This document shows positions 54,540-64,000 of a stretch of 64,000 nucleotides of DNA, one piece after another. The DNA lies in assembly GCA_014871385.1 (NCBI GenBank), contig CM026426.1:89166250-89230249 (forward strand). Reading direction: 5' to 3'. Position 1 is the stretch's first letter, and each line of letters begins with the position of its first letter. Below the pieces are notes generated by a model that worked only from the letters and a program-made list of their open reading frames with translations, ran no database searches and had not been told where the DNA came from. The position numbers and the translations under genes are program-made. This DNA comes from Ceratodon purpureus. Lineage: Eukaryota > Streptophyta > Bryopsida > Pseudoditrichales > Ditrichaceae.

Positions 54540-56115
54540 CAGACTTACCTGACATGGAAACCTTATAATGAGACGTCCCTAGGGAATTAGAGTACCCAAA
54601 AAGAAGGTTGTCGGATCCTTCATGACAATTTCAAGATCAAACTTTACGAAGACCTCTGACAATAATCTCAAGAATTCGTCTTCGAACCTCAGATTTACAT
54701 GATATAAAAATTTGAAAATTAGTCCATCCCATCGAATTAGAGTACCCCATAAATGGCTGTTGGATCCTTGCGAACAATTTAGAAATCCAATATAAGGAGG
54801 ACCCGTAAACATTCTCATCACCTTACATCAGACATTCATGACATAGAAACCTAAAAAAATAGACGTCTCCACAAAATTAAGGTACTCCAAAAATGACTAT
54901 CGGACTCTTCAGAAATTTTTTGAGATCCAACTTTAGGAGGAACCGTAAACATTTTCTCAAAAGTTTGTCATGGATTGTCAGACTTACACGACATGGAAAC
55001 CCGATAAAGAGACGTCCCCACAAAATTAGAGTACCCAAGAAATGGGTGTCGGATCTTTCAGGACAATTTAGAGATCTAAGTTTTTGATGACCCCTAAGTA
55101 TATTCTCAAAAGTTCGTCAGTGAACATCAGACCTACATGACAAGAAAACCTGAATATAAGACGTCCCCTTAATATAAGATTATCTAGAAAATGTCTGTCG
55201 CATCCTTTGGAACAATGTACGATGGCCAAAACATCACCGGTCTTGCATTTCATATAGAGATTCTAGCATGTAGAGTTAGTTTTTGACGTCGTTATCATGA
55301 AATGTGGCATAGAATTACAAGTTTTGGTTGATAATGTACATGAAACCATACAATCTAACACGATACTGCATAAGTTGATTGTTAGCATTCATGTCTGTCG
55401 GATCCGACAGCTGAAATCCGTCACCTCACTATTTCGCCCGGGACCACAAATAGATTACATCCCCCCAAAATCAATGTAGCCATAATAGATATGTCAGATC
55501 TGACAGGGCGATTTCTCGTCCCAAAATATTGGAGACCACTGCCCAGATTTGGAAAATACCATCACAAAACAACAACCATCTGTGACATTGAAATTTGAAT
55601 GCAAGATGGTACCACAATATTAATTGAACCAGAATATGCATGTTATATCCAACAGGACAATTTGCAGTTCTAAGATTTTTGAGACCCCTACCCAATTTTA
55701 GAAAAAAATGTCACACGATAAGACCCATATTTTACATTAAAATTCAAATACGAGACATTATCACGAAATTACTTGAACCAAAATATGCATGTGGGATTCA
55801 ACAAAACAATTACCATGCGTAAGTTTAGCAAGACATCTGCCCAAAATCTCAAATCTATGTCACAGAACATCGCATCGACATGACTGTGGAACCTGAATAC
55901 AAGACATCCCATGAAACATCTTGAGCTAGAATATGCATGTTGGATCCTACAAGAGTAATTAGACTCCCAAAACTACAGAGGCCGCAACAGAATTTCTAGA
56001 TATCCATCCTCTAAAACAACACGGAATTGACAAGGAGACATCCCCACAAATTTATTTGTCCAAAAAGGTGGCTGTTGGATTCTATTGAAAGTATTAGAGT
56101 GTAAAGTTCAACAGC
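54540..56115. repeat. Satellite-like tandem array, about 149-bp unit, inside an intron
   Basis: The landmark GACATGGAAACC or close variants starts at 54551, 54701, 54840, 54990 and 55139. A second landmark, like GCATGTTGGATCC, recurs near 54606, 54757, 54895, 55047, 55193, 55491, 55639, 55787, 55935 and 56071. The spacing is mostly 148-151. About ten to eleven diverged units fill the 1644-bp intron 56119-54476 of the methyltransferase-like gene. Each unit centres on a TGT-rGATCy-ACA palindromic word. Confidence 0.85.
55395..55410. repeat. Perfect 16-bp palindrome CTGTCGGATCCGACAG
   Basis: Lies inside the satellite array. A second perfect palindrome, TGTCAGATCTGACA, is at 55492-55505. Confidence 0.9.
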
Positions 56116-57652
56116 ATACCTCCCCATGGAAGGCTTTTCCGTTCACCGGGTTTGCAACCGACTGCTCCTTGTTGAACTTGGTTTGCAGTTTATACTTGGC
56201 TTCCTTGATTGCTTTCTCTACAGCCGTCTTTATCTCAGCCCCAGTGTCTAAGTCTCGGTGGTCTGTTATTTAGAGCTCCACAGCCTCCTCAGCGACTCGG
56301 GCCAGTGTCCCCTGAGTAAATCGTCATGCCAATATCAATTTGTATACCTCAATGAACCAATCATCATCTTTGGAATTTAAAAGTTCTGAAGTACTTATTG
56401 CGTGAAAAAGGATACAAAGACCTCCTGCGGCATGGTATGCCACGACTTTTTCGAAATTGCCTTCGTTTGGGCCAAGAGTTCTTGGGGCAATATACCACTC
56501 TTTTGCAATTCCTCAATGGTCATGGTTCTGTAGGTTTGTATCTTGTGTAGTGTGTGAGGCAGTCTCTCTTTTATGAACACTTCCTCGTTAGCCCTGCAAA
56601 GGCGGACTTATTAGTGTGGAAATGAGAATGAACAAAGTGAGCACTCTGTACTGCATAAAGATGCAGCAGAATAAAAACTACGAATCTTACTTATTAATTG
56701 CGTGCATAGCTGTGACAAGCGCTTCGCGACTTTCTTTCACCTCCAACAGTATGCAATATAGTCTCTCATTCATTAACGCCCAATTGTAGTCATCAAGATA
56801 TTCGATCACAATAAACTCGCGCCACGCCCTTGTCCAATGATTATCATCAAATACGTAGAACATCTTCTCGCTTAGATCCTGTGTTTCCTCATGTTTCAAT
56901 AGCTCCGCCTCAAACATGTTGTTCAAGGTATGCCACAGCGAACAGCAAGAAGACTTCATCTCTTTGGTAACATATGATACATCATCCACATGCGATGTAT
57001 CCGCAACATAGAATGCGTCGGAGCCGATTCTCATCCATTGGAAAACTTGGCTTGCAATTTCTGAACATCACTGAGCATAGCGGGCCGAACGAAATCACAT
57101 GGCAGCAAACGACATACAGGTATCTTAATCAATGATAACTTGTCTGGTTTACGCCTCATTCTCAGTAGTGCCGAATACAGATCCGGCTGCATCTCCTACC
57201 GGATCTGTCTACGTGCTTTTCTAACCCCAACTCTACTAGCAGATCAAGCATTGACAGCAGCATAACCCTCCCCGGTTCCTACCTCGGCCGACATGCTAAT
57301 CTAAGCTTGAGCATCCTCGCTTGTCGCAACCTCGGCCTCACCTTCGCCTGTTGCAACCTCCGCATTGCCCTCGTTCTCGTCGTGGGGTTCTTTGGAATGA
57401 TCTCCATCATCCCCTGTTGGATACATGGAGATCATGATCACGACAGGGGTTATCCGACTCTCCATGATCATCTCCATCTCTATAGTCCTCCATATTGACG
57501 TTGGAGGCTAGTTGACCACTAAACCCGTGGATCTGCGGTTGTGAGCTGCCCATACACTCATCCGGAAATGATCCCTTCCGTAAGGCTTGCAACACGCCGT
57601 TGACAATGGTCGCGTTCTCGTCAACCATATAAGTAGAGTAGGTGATTGTTCC

Positions 57653-58737
57653 CTGCACAAACACGCAGGTACATTTGAAAACTTTGATGAATACAATTTC
57701 AATTCTCGAAACAACATGCCAAGAAACCTGAATGATGATAAATCCTAACTCATCTTCTCCTCCCTATTTCCGCGTTGCCACCATTTAGGTTACCTCCATT
57801 ACTAATGCATGCACCTTGAAGCCGTTTGGGACTACTTTTCAACGGAGGGCTGAGACCTTGCAACCAACAAACCCTTGGCAAGAATCGGGGCCAATCAATC
57901 ACCATACCCTTCAACAATGCAACCCCTTCACCCTGAATGTATACATAGCGTGTCCTTTGTGAGCACTTCTCGGAACCTAATTCTCTTCTACTCTTCCATA
58001 ACCTCGCATGCTATAGAGCTAACAACAATTCAAGTCGCTCGAACCATGAAACTATGCAATTACCCTAAGACTTGATACAAACCTAGAACAATGGAGACAT
58101 TTTCTCTTATCACACTCGAGGGTCCTCCTCCTTCTTTTGTCACACCCAAAAACCTGTCTGTGGAAAGCTCAAGGGTTTTTCCTCTCCATTTATCCTCATT
58201 AGAAGCCAACAATAGCTTCTCTGCCACACCTCTGCGATCCGGCGGCTCTCGATCCCAACTCTAACGGCAGACTATCATTCTTGCCACAAACCCTCAATGA
58301 TGACTTGAACCATGACTAAATGCAACAACACTATAGGCCACCGTGTTCTAAACCCACCAAACAATGATGAATATACGTTCAATGTGGACACTATTAGATC
58401 AGTAAGGCCGCGGCGACCTCAAACCACAACTCTTCCATGATTCTTTCGAAACCATGAACATCACATCACCGAAAGCTGCGGCTAGCGCTATCCATTTGAT
58501 TATCATGAGTACTTTGGAAAGGTCACAGTCACAACAGTACTTGCTGCCGCTAACACGTATCATTAAGCTATCATGAATTGAAGTTGTCCAAACATTACTA
58601 TATTTCAGAGACACACCCATTCCCTCTATTCCTAAATACCAACGCTACTTGAACTACTTGTAAAGAACGTACCAAGAAGTCATGCAGGGAAGCTTACATC
58701 CGAATGAGGTCTCTCATTTACCAAAACAACACGGAGA
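57653..58737 (-). other. Probable intron or leader of the methyltransferase-like gene
   Basis: It ends on the minus strand at the acceptor TTTGTGCAG before GGA ACA ATC. No coding frame or element is clear inside. Confidence 0.4.
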
Positions 58738-59079
58738 TCATGCACCACCCCAGTCGAATTTGCAATCGCCACTTGTCCTTTGAAGCAATGGTTGCTGCTC
58801 TTCGGTGGCGGATTCCCGAGTGTTCAAGCTCGGACAGCCCTCTAGATCACATCGAGGGTCCGCAAGATGAGAAGTAACGGAACGGGTTCCCTTACTGTGC
58901 TTACCATTATGGTGCTTACTACTGTTGTGCTTCCTATTTGTCAATTTCAACCCCCTCTTCTTTATCGTCCACTTTCCTTTTGCATGTGGACTCTGCTTGG
59001 GAGAGCTCAACTCTCCCGGGCAGTATGACTTAGGCATTATTGACGATGAGACTTGTCGACCCTGAGAAAGACTCCGCAC
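58690..59079 (-). pseudogene. Possible first exon of the methyltransferase-like gene
   Basis: From an ATG at about 59035 the minus strand reads MPKSYCPGELSSPKQSPH, then a basic run (KKRGLKLTNRKHNSSKHHNG). Two frames look coding toward the end: one stops at 58738, the other gives GVVHDLRVVLVNERPHSD and a donor GAT|GTAAGC at about 58697. A frameshift is likely. The Lys/Arg/Ser-rich start would suit a nuclear protein. Confidence 0.4.
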
Positions 59080-59569
59080 ATTCTAATCTGAGCTCAACGA
59101 TGTGGCACGAGAGAAGTGAGGACATCACTCCACTTGGATAGAAGAATGTGACGATGAAATGCCAAATTTTGGATGTGGTAAAATATCACTATGTGTCAAC
59201 ATTACGAACTGCATTTGTGACATCCGCTTTGACGGCTCCTAGTAAAATGTGCAGCGTATTTAAAAATGACCATGTGAAATAAAATCTTCCAAATAGCCCA
59301 CCTTCATATGTCTCTAACCGATTTCATTCACCCTTATTTTGGTAACGATGGTCTTTGAATTCCCCTCTATGTAGTTGCTCGCCGACCAAGCTCAAAGTAC
59401 AGTGTGTATATGACTCACCATCCATCCCCTTTCCATAGTTTATTCCTGATTTCTCTCGAACATGGCCCAAATTCGCGCCGAATGACACGAAGTTCCTCTC
59501 CGTGTTCCTTGTAATGCCGAGGGAGTAGGGTTAATTAGCGCTAGTCTTCTAAGCGCCAGATACAACCTT
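59080..59569. promoter_or_regulatory. Divergent intergenic region between the methyltransferase-like and transposase-like genes
   Basis: About 490 bases separate the two gene starts that point away from each other, so this is the likely shared promoter. I see no convincing TATA or palindrome. Confidence 0.4.
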
Positions 59570-62500
59570 GTGCTGGAGAGCATCCATCTAGAGGAGGAGG
59601 TTGTTGATGATGGCGGGCATTTAGTTCACACGGTTTATCAAATGCCCACTAGGACTAGTGAAGGGAGAGAGTGGCTTCTGGAGGCAAGAAAGTATGTTGC
59701 AAGAGGACTAACTTCAAAGCATTGGGCAGCATCAACTGAGATACTTACACCAGGGTGCTCAATGACTTCAACAGAGGATGGAGGTCCTAGTATGCAAACC
59801 AAGAAGTAAGATCCAGGGGTAGAACAAATCCATGTGCTCAGTGAATCGGACGCATTGTTTAGAACATCGCAAGTGCAGCCTATTCCAACGCAAAAGTCAT
59901 ACGTAGGCAGCTCTAGTGTGGTCTCTTGTCTCAATCGCCTAGGCTCACGCTCCGGCGCTAAGAACGCGTTGTCAAGGCTGAACTTCAGTACACTCAGAAA
60001 TAGAGTGGGTTCACTTTCTACCGAGCAAATTTAATGGCAATGTGCTATTTGAGCTCCCTCCTGCGCCTACTGGCGCAACTCTATCAGCGGCAAAATCAAT
60101 GGCCGGAATGGACAAGAAGTACGACGGACATCTGTGGTGTAAGACAATGACGACCAATATCTCCAACGAGTCACGGCTTATGTTTTGATACTCCCTTTCT
60201 GCAGGGCATCGCAAATGCTGCAATGACAAATGCAACTTCCGCAAGCAAGGGAAGCAGTGGTGATTTTTCACAAGGTCCCTAACATGTCCAGGGACATGTT
60301 CTAAAAAAAAAAACATTCGAGTGGACGGGTTCTCTAAAAAATGAACCGCTTTTTGGACGTGTCAAATTCACTTTGGACAAGTTCTAAAAATAAATATTAT
60401 ATTTGACAATTCTTCTCCAAAAAAATGAATGATGCAAATATCAATTACATCATGTCATATATGACATGTGAATGTGAACATAATGGAGTCAAACCATTAA
60501 CACCTAATCAAAACACCAATCTTCAAGAGCTTTATTCACTTGCACACATTGATTCATCAACCACAATAATTAGAATCTTTTTAAGACAATGCGAGAGATT
60601 TAAATTCTAGGTAAACTAAGCAATTGTATAAAAATTTAGATTATATAAACATGTTCAATTTTTACAAATACAAATAAGAACTTAATATTCAAACAAGTGG
60701 ATGATCTCTCCTATCCTTCATGTTTCTCCAAACAAGAATCACTGCATTCCAATTGATGTTTTCAGCTGGAATATTTGCACATGCAATGCGCATCAAAGCA
60801 TCTAAAGTCTACAACTTCAAGCTAGTTAGGAGATGACTTTTGATCAGGTTTTGTTTGGAAAACCCCTCTCACACATTGCAATGCATATTCAAAACATATC
60901 AATCACCACTCATTTGAAAAACAAAAACCCTAAATGTGTGACTTACCTTAAACCTAGACTCTATGTTGATTTCTTTAATACATTACTTCCATATCACTTG
61001 AAAATAATAAAAAAGTATGAAATTAAAGAAACATACCTAGGTCTTGAAGGTTGCACTGCTAAAGTCCAAGTTGAAGAGTAGCAGCACCAGCTATGTACAA
61101 GCGCTCGAAAGAAAGGAAAAAAAAAACCAAAAAACAACCTCGTAGTTCTGCACAGGCTTTGTATAGAGCACACAATTGCGACAGTGCTGTGGGCCGGGCT
61201 AAGCTTCTGCAAAGCACTCTTCAACTTGCAGCAGACTACAGACTGCAGTGGCTTGAAGCTTCTTTTTCATGTTTATTTTTTTTTATTTTTTGGTTTTTCA
61301 TTTTTTAAATTTTTTTTACTTTTTTATATAAATATTAGTACAGGACGGGTATTGGGACGGTTTTGGGACGGGTTTTTTTTATTTAAACCTTTCCATGGAC
61401 CGGTTTGGTTCTGAGATTACTGGTTTTGGAACAGGTTCCATTGTTTTTTGCCTTTCAATTCAAGGTTTTTTGGACATGAACGGGTTTAAACTTTGTGAAA
61501 AATCAGCCTTGGAGGGGAGAACCGACTAAGCGAGGTCAACGAGGCTGAGTGGGATGGACTATTAGGAACCCCCTTTCAGGTATGTTATTATCCCCCCGCA
61601 AAATTAATGCTTGTGTGTAAGATCCGCAGGACTCCTCCGCAATGCTTCGCCCATGCCTTGCTAGAATATACTACATGCTCCGGGAGGCCGTCATGTCCCA
61701 TGCGTGTATCCATATCGGCAGGCACGACCATCCCGTAGGATACGCTGCATGCAGGCATAGCAAGCAGAAGATCCTCAACCTCGTCAAATCGCATGTCAAG
61801 AAGAATCCTTCAGGCAAAACCTCTGCTATTGCATTAGAAGCTAGCAAGGACTTTTTGAGTGAGCTCCTACCTGCAGCACCTGGCGAAGTGCGAAAATATC
61901 TTTCAAATGATGAACTAAATCAGGCGTTCAAGCTGTATTTTCCTCTTGGCAGGCCAGGTCTGAAGAATGACGTCACAACCTTCAGATCCGCTGGCAACTT
62001 GGGAGTAATGGACGGGATAGCTGAGCTGCAAGTTTGCAGCAAATGCGAGTTTATTCAGGAGAATAAATTTCGGGTTTAGGGGGCGGAGGTCTTTGTATTC
62101 AAGATGTCGGAGAGGGGGCTATGGTCAGGGGTGGATTTGTTGAAGCAGATGCAACCTGGCGGAGACCTGGAAGATGCGTGAATCATGTTTGATCACATAA
62201 GACGAACGAAAGATTGGTCTACAATGGCGTGTCATGTATATGACTCCTAGTACTGCCGTGTTATGACTATTGGAGTGTGCGATGTACAGTTCAAGGACGA
62301 GCGGGCCTAGAGTTTGCTCTGGCGGGGACTAAACGGGGCAATGGCAAAGTACAAGGTAAACAATGTCAATTTCAAAGGCTTCATGGCGGACAACGCACAT
62401 GCTAATTAGAATGTTGTTCGGGTAATATATGGGAATGAAAACTTGAAAGATCCCATGCCCAACCGTGAGCGTACCTGCCAATTCCAATGGGCAACTTCAT

Positions 62501-63320
62501 CGAAGTAGTATACGGAGGCTGACATTCGTGGTCACAATCTCCAGCGGCAACATTACGCTTTGTGCAGGCAGTATCAACATGAAAAGACATGGGAGGATGA
62601 CGACATTCGTTACCATGCCATTCGTAATTGGTCGATCTCATCCGCGGCCTCCACACTTGTTGGACTTGGACATCTGGACTGTTGCTTTCCTTTTGGCACT
62701 ATCCGTATCGACAGTGGGGTGGTTACATGCAATTACTGAGTACTCATGCGCTAAACTTGTCATTTTATTCATAATCCTTGCTATCACTAAATGCAATGTT
62801 TGCTAACTTCCTTGAATCTTTTCTGAATGCAAAACCTCACAAACGCTGAGAAGGACGTGCAACCTCTCTAAGACTGTCCATAATATATGGCTTCAGATGT
62901 CAGGCAACCGTGGAGTGAGCCTCTACATGGCCATAGTGGATGATTATGTACGAAACTTCATGCAGTGCACTAAACCTACGTAAAGGACCGTCCAAAGCTG
63001 AGCTCCGTTTACGGCGGGCTCAGAAGTCCGGCATTCCCAGGCGTCTTGCTGATGCCACGTAACACTACCACGACGCTCCACATTTGCTCTCTCGTCAGCC
63101 CCACCTAGAAGGCGAAGAGGTCTTTGGCTCTACGAAGCGGAAGCTGGATCAACCAATCGGATCCGAATATGATTCTCACAGGCCCGACAAAGTAAACTTT
63201 TCACAACCACAGGTGACCACTAGGAAGACGCGTGCTCGAGTGGAAGCCGATCGTGTACTAGAGGAGGCACCCCTCCGCCCGTCCAAAGCCCCAACGAGAA
63301 TAGGAGCCGTCATCACGTAA
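59570..63320 (+). pseudogene. Probable Mutator-like (DDE) transposase, split by a TIR element
   Basis: Blocks in order: HLEEEVVDDGGHLVHTVYQM, SEGREWLLEARKYVARGL, a TAA, then LFELPPAPTGATL and a Cys/His part GHRKCCNDKCNFRKQGKQW (to 60260). After the inserted element come EAEWDGLLGTPFQ with donor CAG|GTATGT, an exon from about 61629 with MLRPCLARIYYMLREAV and CIHIGRHDHPVGYAACRHSK, and the core: KDWSTMACHVYDS, YCRVMTIGVCDVQFKDERA, NFKGFMADNAHAN, RVIYGNENLKDPMPNRERTC and QFQWATSSK. A tail KAELRLRRAQKSGIPRRLAD leads to a TAA at 63320. The pattern TIGVCD, FMAD and ERTC-FxW fits a DDE transposase with an RNase H-like fold, most like Mutator-type. Stops in one frame include TAG 62077, TGA 62179, TAG 62248, TAG 62308, TAG 62407 and TAG 62506. 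Family placement is tentative. Confidence 0.5.
60261..61505. mobile_element. TIR element, 1245 bp, inserted in the transposase-like gene
   Basis: Ends TGATTTTTCACAA and, inverted, TGATTTTTCACAA are identical over 13 bases, and similar words (AACATGTCC) follow. The host frame stops at KQW on the left and resumes at LGGENRLSEVNEAEWDG on the right. The interior is AT-rich with two small frames (60425-60610, 60833-61081) of no known family. The palindrome AACATGTCC-AGGGACATGTT lies near the left end. I find no clear target duplication. Confidence 0.6.
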
Positions 63321-64000
63321 CCACAGTGGAGGAGACGAACGTGGACGACAACAAGTGACATCTTATCAGGCTTCCGAAGGGCTGTGCAAAGGCACTTTAT
63401 ATATCTGAGGTTTGCACATTGCACTATATGTATTATTACGCTTTTAAAATTTAACCAAATCGACAGCAATCTAGGCATCTCCGGACCATTCACCACTTCA
63501 AGCGGCCGTGCATGTTGAATTCTTTGTCCTCGATGCAGACCGAGACCCATGCGGGCAATACTCAAATCCTCAATAATATTTGGCTAGGTATCATTTGCAT
63601 CGGATGTTGTTATAACCCGGCTGTTGGAATCTGTTGCCACTGCAGCTCTGTTCCTTTGACCGCAGTACTCCAGCTAGACAAGTCCCCGACTATGGCTGTC
63701 GGATCCTACAATGGGTTTAGGCCACTCATCCATGTCGTGGTTGCCCCCCGTCCACCTCCTCAGATTCCTTCCCAATTACAACCGTGGCTTATGATATATT
63801 CTTGAAGGAAATATGAGGGGATATAATGGTGGGCATTTTATTTAACGCCTTTTGCATCCCTTTATTGGTCAGCAACACAATTGTTTAGGAAGGACTATGC
63901 CTTTGCAAAGAGTCATAGTCTGGCCATTTGAGAATCTAACAAGACATTGCCAACAAGTCAGCACTCATTGCAATTTATTCTTGTGTTAATTTGAAGCTTT
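63321..64000. other. Terminal region without a clear gene
   Basis: An open frame at 63512-63805 is Cys/Pro rich and unrecognised; I treat it as unsupported. A half-palindrome CTGTCGGATCCTACA lies at about 63697. Confidence 0.35.

Larger units (their letters stand above)
52009..57652 (-). pseudogene. DNA aminomethyltransferase-like (N4/N6, beta-type order) multi-exon pseudogene
   Basis: Exons on the minus strand, in order: 57652-56691, 56593-56395, 56311-56120, 54475-54305, 54134-52603, 52513-52278 and possibly about 52104-52009. Donors and acceptors are GT-AG and most phases join. The N-terminal parts are unknown (SHVDDVSYVTKEMKSSCCS, DNHWTRAWREFIVIEYLD). A middle basic linker precedes the enzyme-like domain: GFADLIIADVPEKLSVLG (53125-53180) where motif IV, usually [DNS]PP[YFW], is expected and DVPE is found; then GALIVIHNPDNGQVERE. 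The last exons give DEGDMVINVVAATG and SVKACRDTGRHIVALEADED, matching motif I (FxGxG-like). The order IV then I is that of beta-class N4/N6 methyltransferases. At least ten TAG, TAA or TGA codons plus frameshifts near 57060, 54085 and 53620 show decay. Catalytic capacity is doubtful even before decay because of DVPE. Confidence 0.55.

Noticed and set aside
54540..56115. CRISPR-like array
   Set aside because: The units are about 149 bp with gradual divergence and no constant-length unique spacers, in a eukaryotic intron; it is a satellite-like array.
32000..63320. Endogenous large DNA virus (methyltransferase, RING-like and unknown genes together)
   Set aside because: The genes have spliceosomal introns, there are no capsid, packaging ATPase or polymerase genes, and transposase-like and TIR elements dominate.
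20115..63320. Stop codons repaired by U-to-C RNA editing
   Set aside because: Such editing is known in organelles of some land plants, not in nuclear transcripts. Frameshifts and insertions in some of the same genes argue for decay. Kept only as an alternative within a finding.
63512..63805. Open frame of about 97 codons
   Set aside because: Low-complexity, Cys- and Pro-rich, without a motif; a fragment of the dispersed palindrome lies inside it.
1..64000. tRNA or rRNA genes
   Set aside because: No cloverleaf with paired A and B boxes at normal spacing and no rRNA-like conserved tracts were seen; only one isolated B-box-like word at about 48.86 kb.

Overview
This is a nuclear window from a land plant. 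The evidence is GT-AG introns with plant-like donors and acceptors, plant-type LINE, Copia, CACTA and hAT elements, a plant-type aspartic protease fragment and a plastid-type ribosomal protein S9 fragment. Several lineage-specific protein families and a Crypton-like recombinase suggest a non-seed plant, most likely a bryophyte such as a moss. That placement rests on family impressions and cannot be proven without searches. The window is gene-poor and rich in mobile DNA, and most coding material is broken.

0.4-5 kb: one intact two-exon hypothetical gene (+) and one intact small gene (-) face each other across empty AT-rich DNA. 6.9-9.3 kb: a Ty1/Copia remnant that has lost the reverse transcriptase active site. 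9.3-15.4 kb: a LINE split by a 3.5 kb CACTA transposon carrying a captured aspartic-protease gene, followed by a foldback hairpin and a further nested insertion. 16.5-18.6 kb: gene fragments ending in a piece of plastid RPS9. 20.1-23.3 kb: a nine-exon gene for a Crypton-type tyrosine recombinase with three in-frame stops. 24-25 kb: a decayed gag-like frame. 28.2-31.6 kb: a hAT transposase pseudogene holding a TA-flanked MITE and a 5'-truncated LINE with a poly(A) tail.

32-63 kb: a dense set of decayed, unfamiliar genes. They are a RING/C4HC3-like gene and a small coiled-coil gene, each under a similar TATA promoter with CpG-dense motif arrays (34-39 kb); further minus-strand pseudogenes (39.3-41.7 kb); a plus-strand pseudogene split by a TIR element with a 9-bp target duplication (42.5-43.6 kb); two tandem coiled-coil paralogues (50.4-51.5 kb); a multi-exon gene with an N4/N6-type DNA aminomethyltransferase-like domain, one of whose introns holds a ~149-bp satellite (52.0-59.1 kb); and, head to head with it, a probable DDE transposase gene split by another TIR element (59.6-63.3 kb).

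Many unrelated decayed genes keep one long frame broken mainly by TAG, TAA and TGA at positions that read naturally as CAG, CAA or CGA. This fits C-to-T decay of methylated repeats. The strongest novelty candidates are the plant Crypton-like recombinase, the methyltransferase-plus-transposase pair, the gene-capturing CACTA, and the recurring palindrome and CpG motif arrays.
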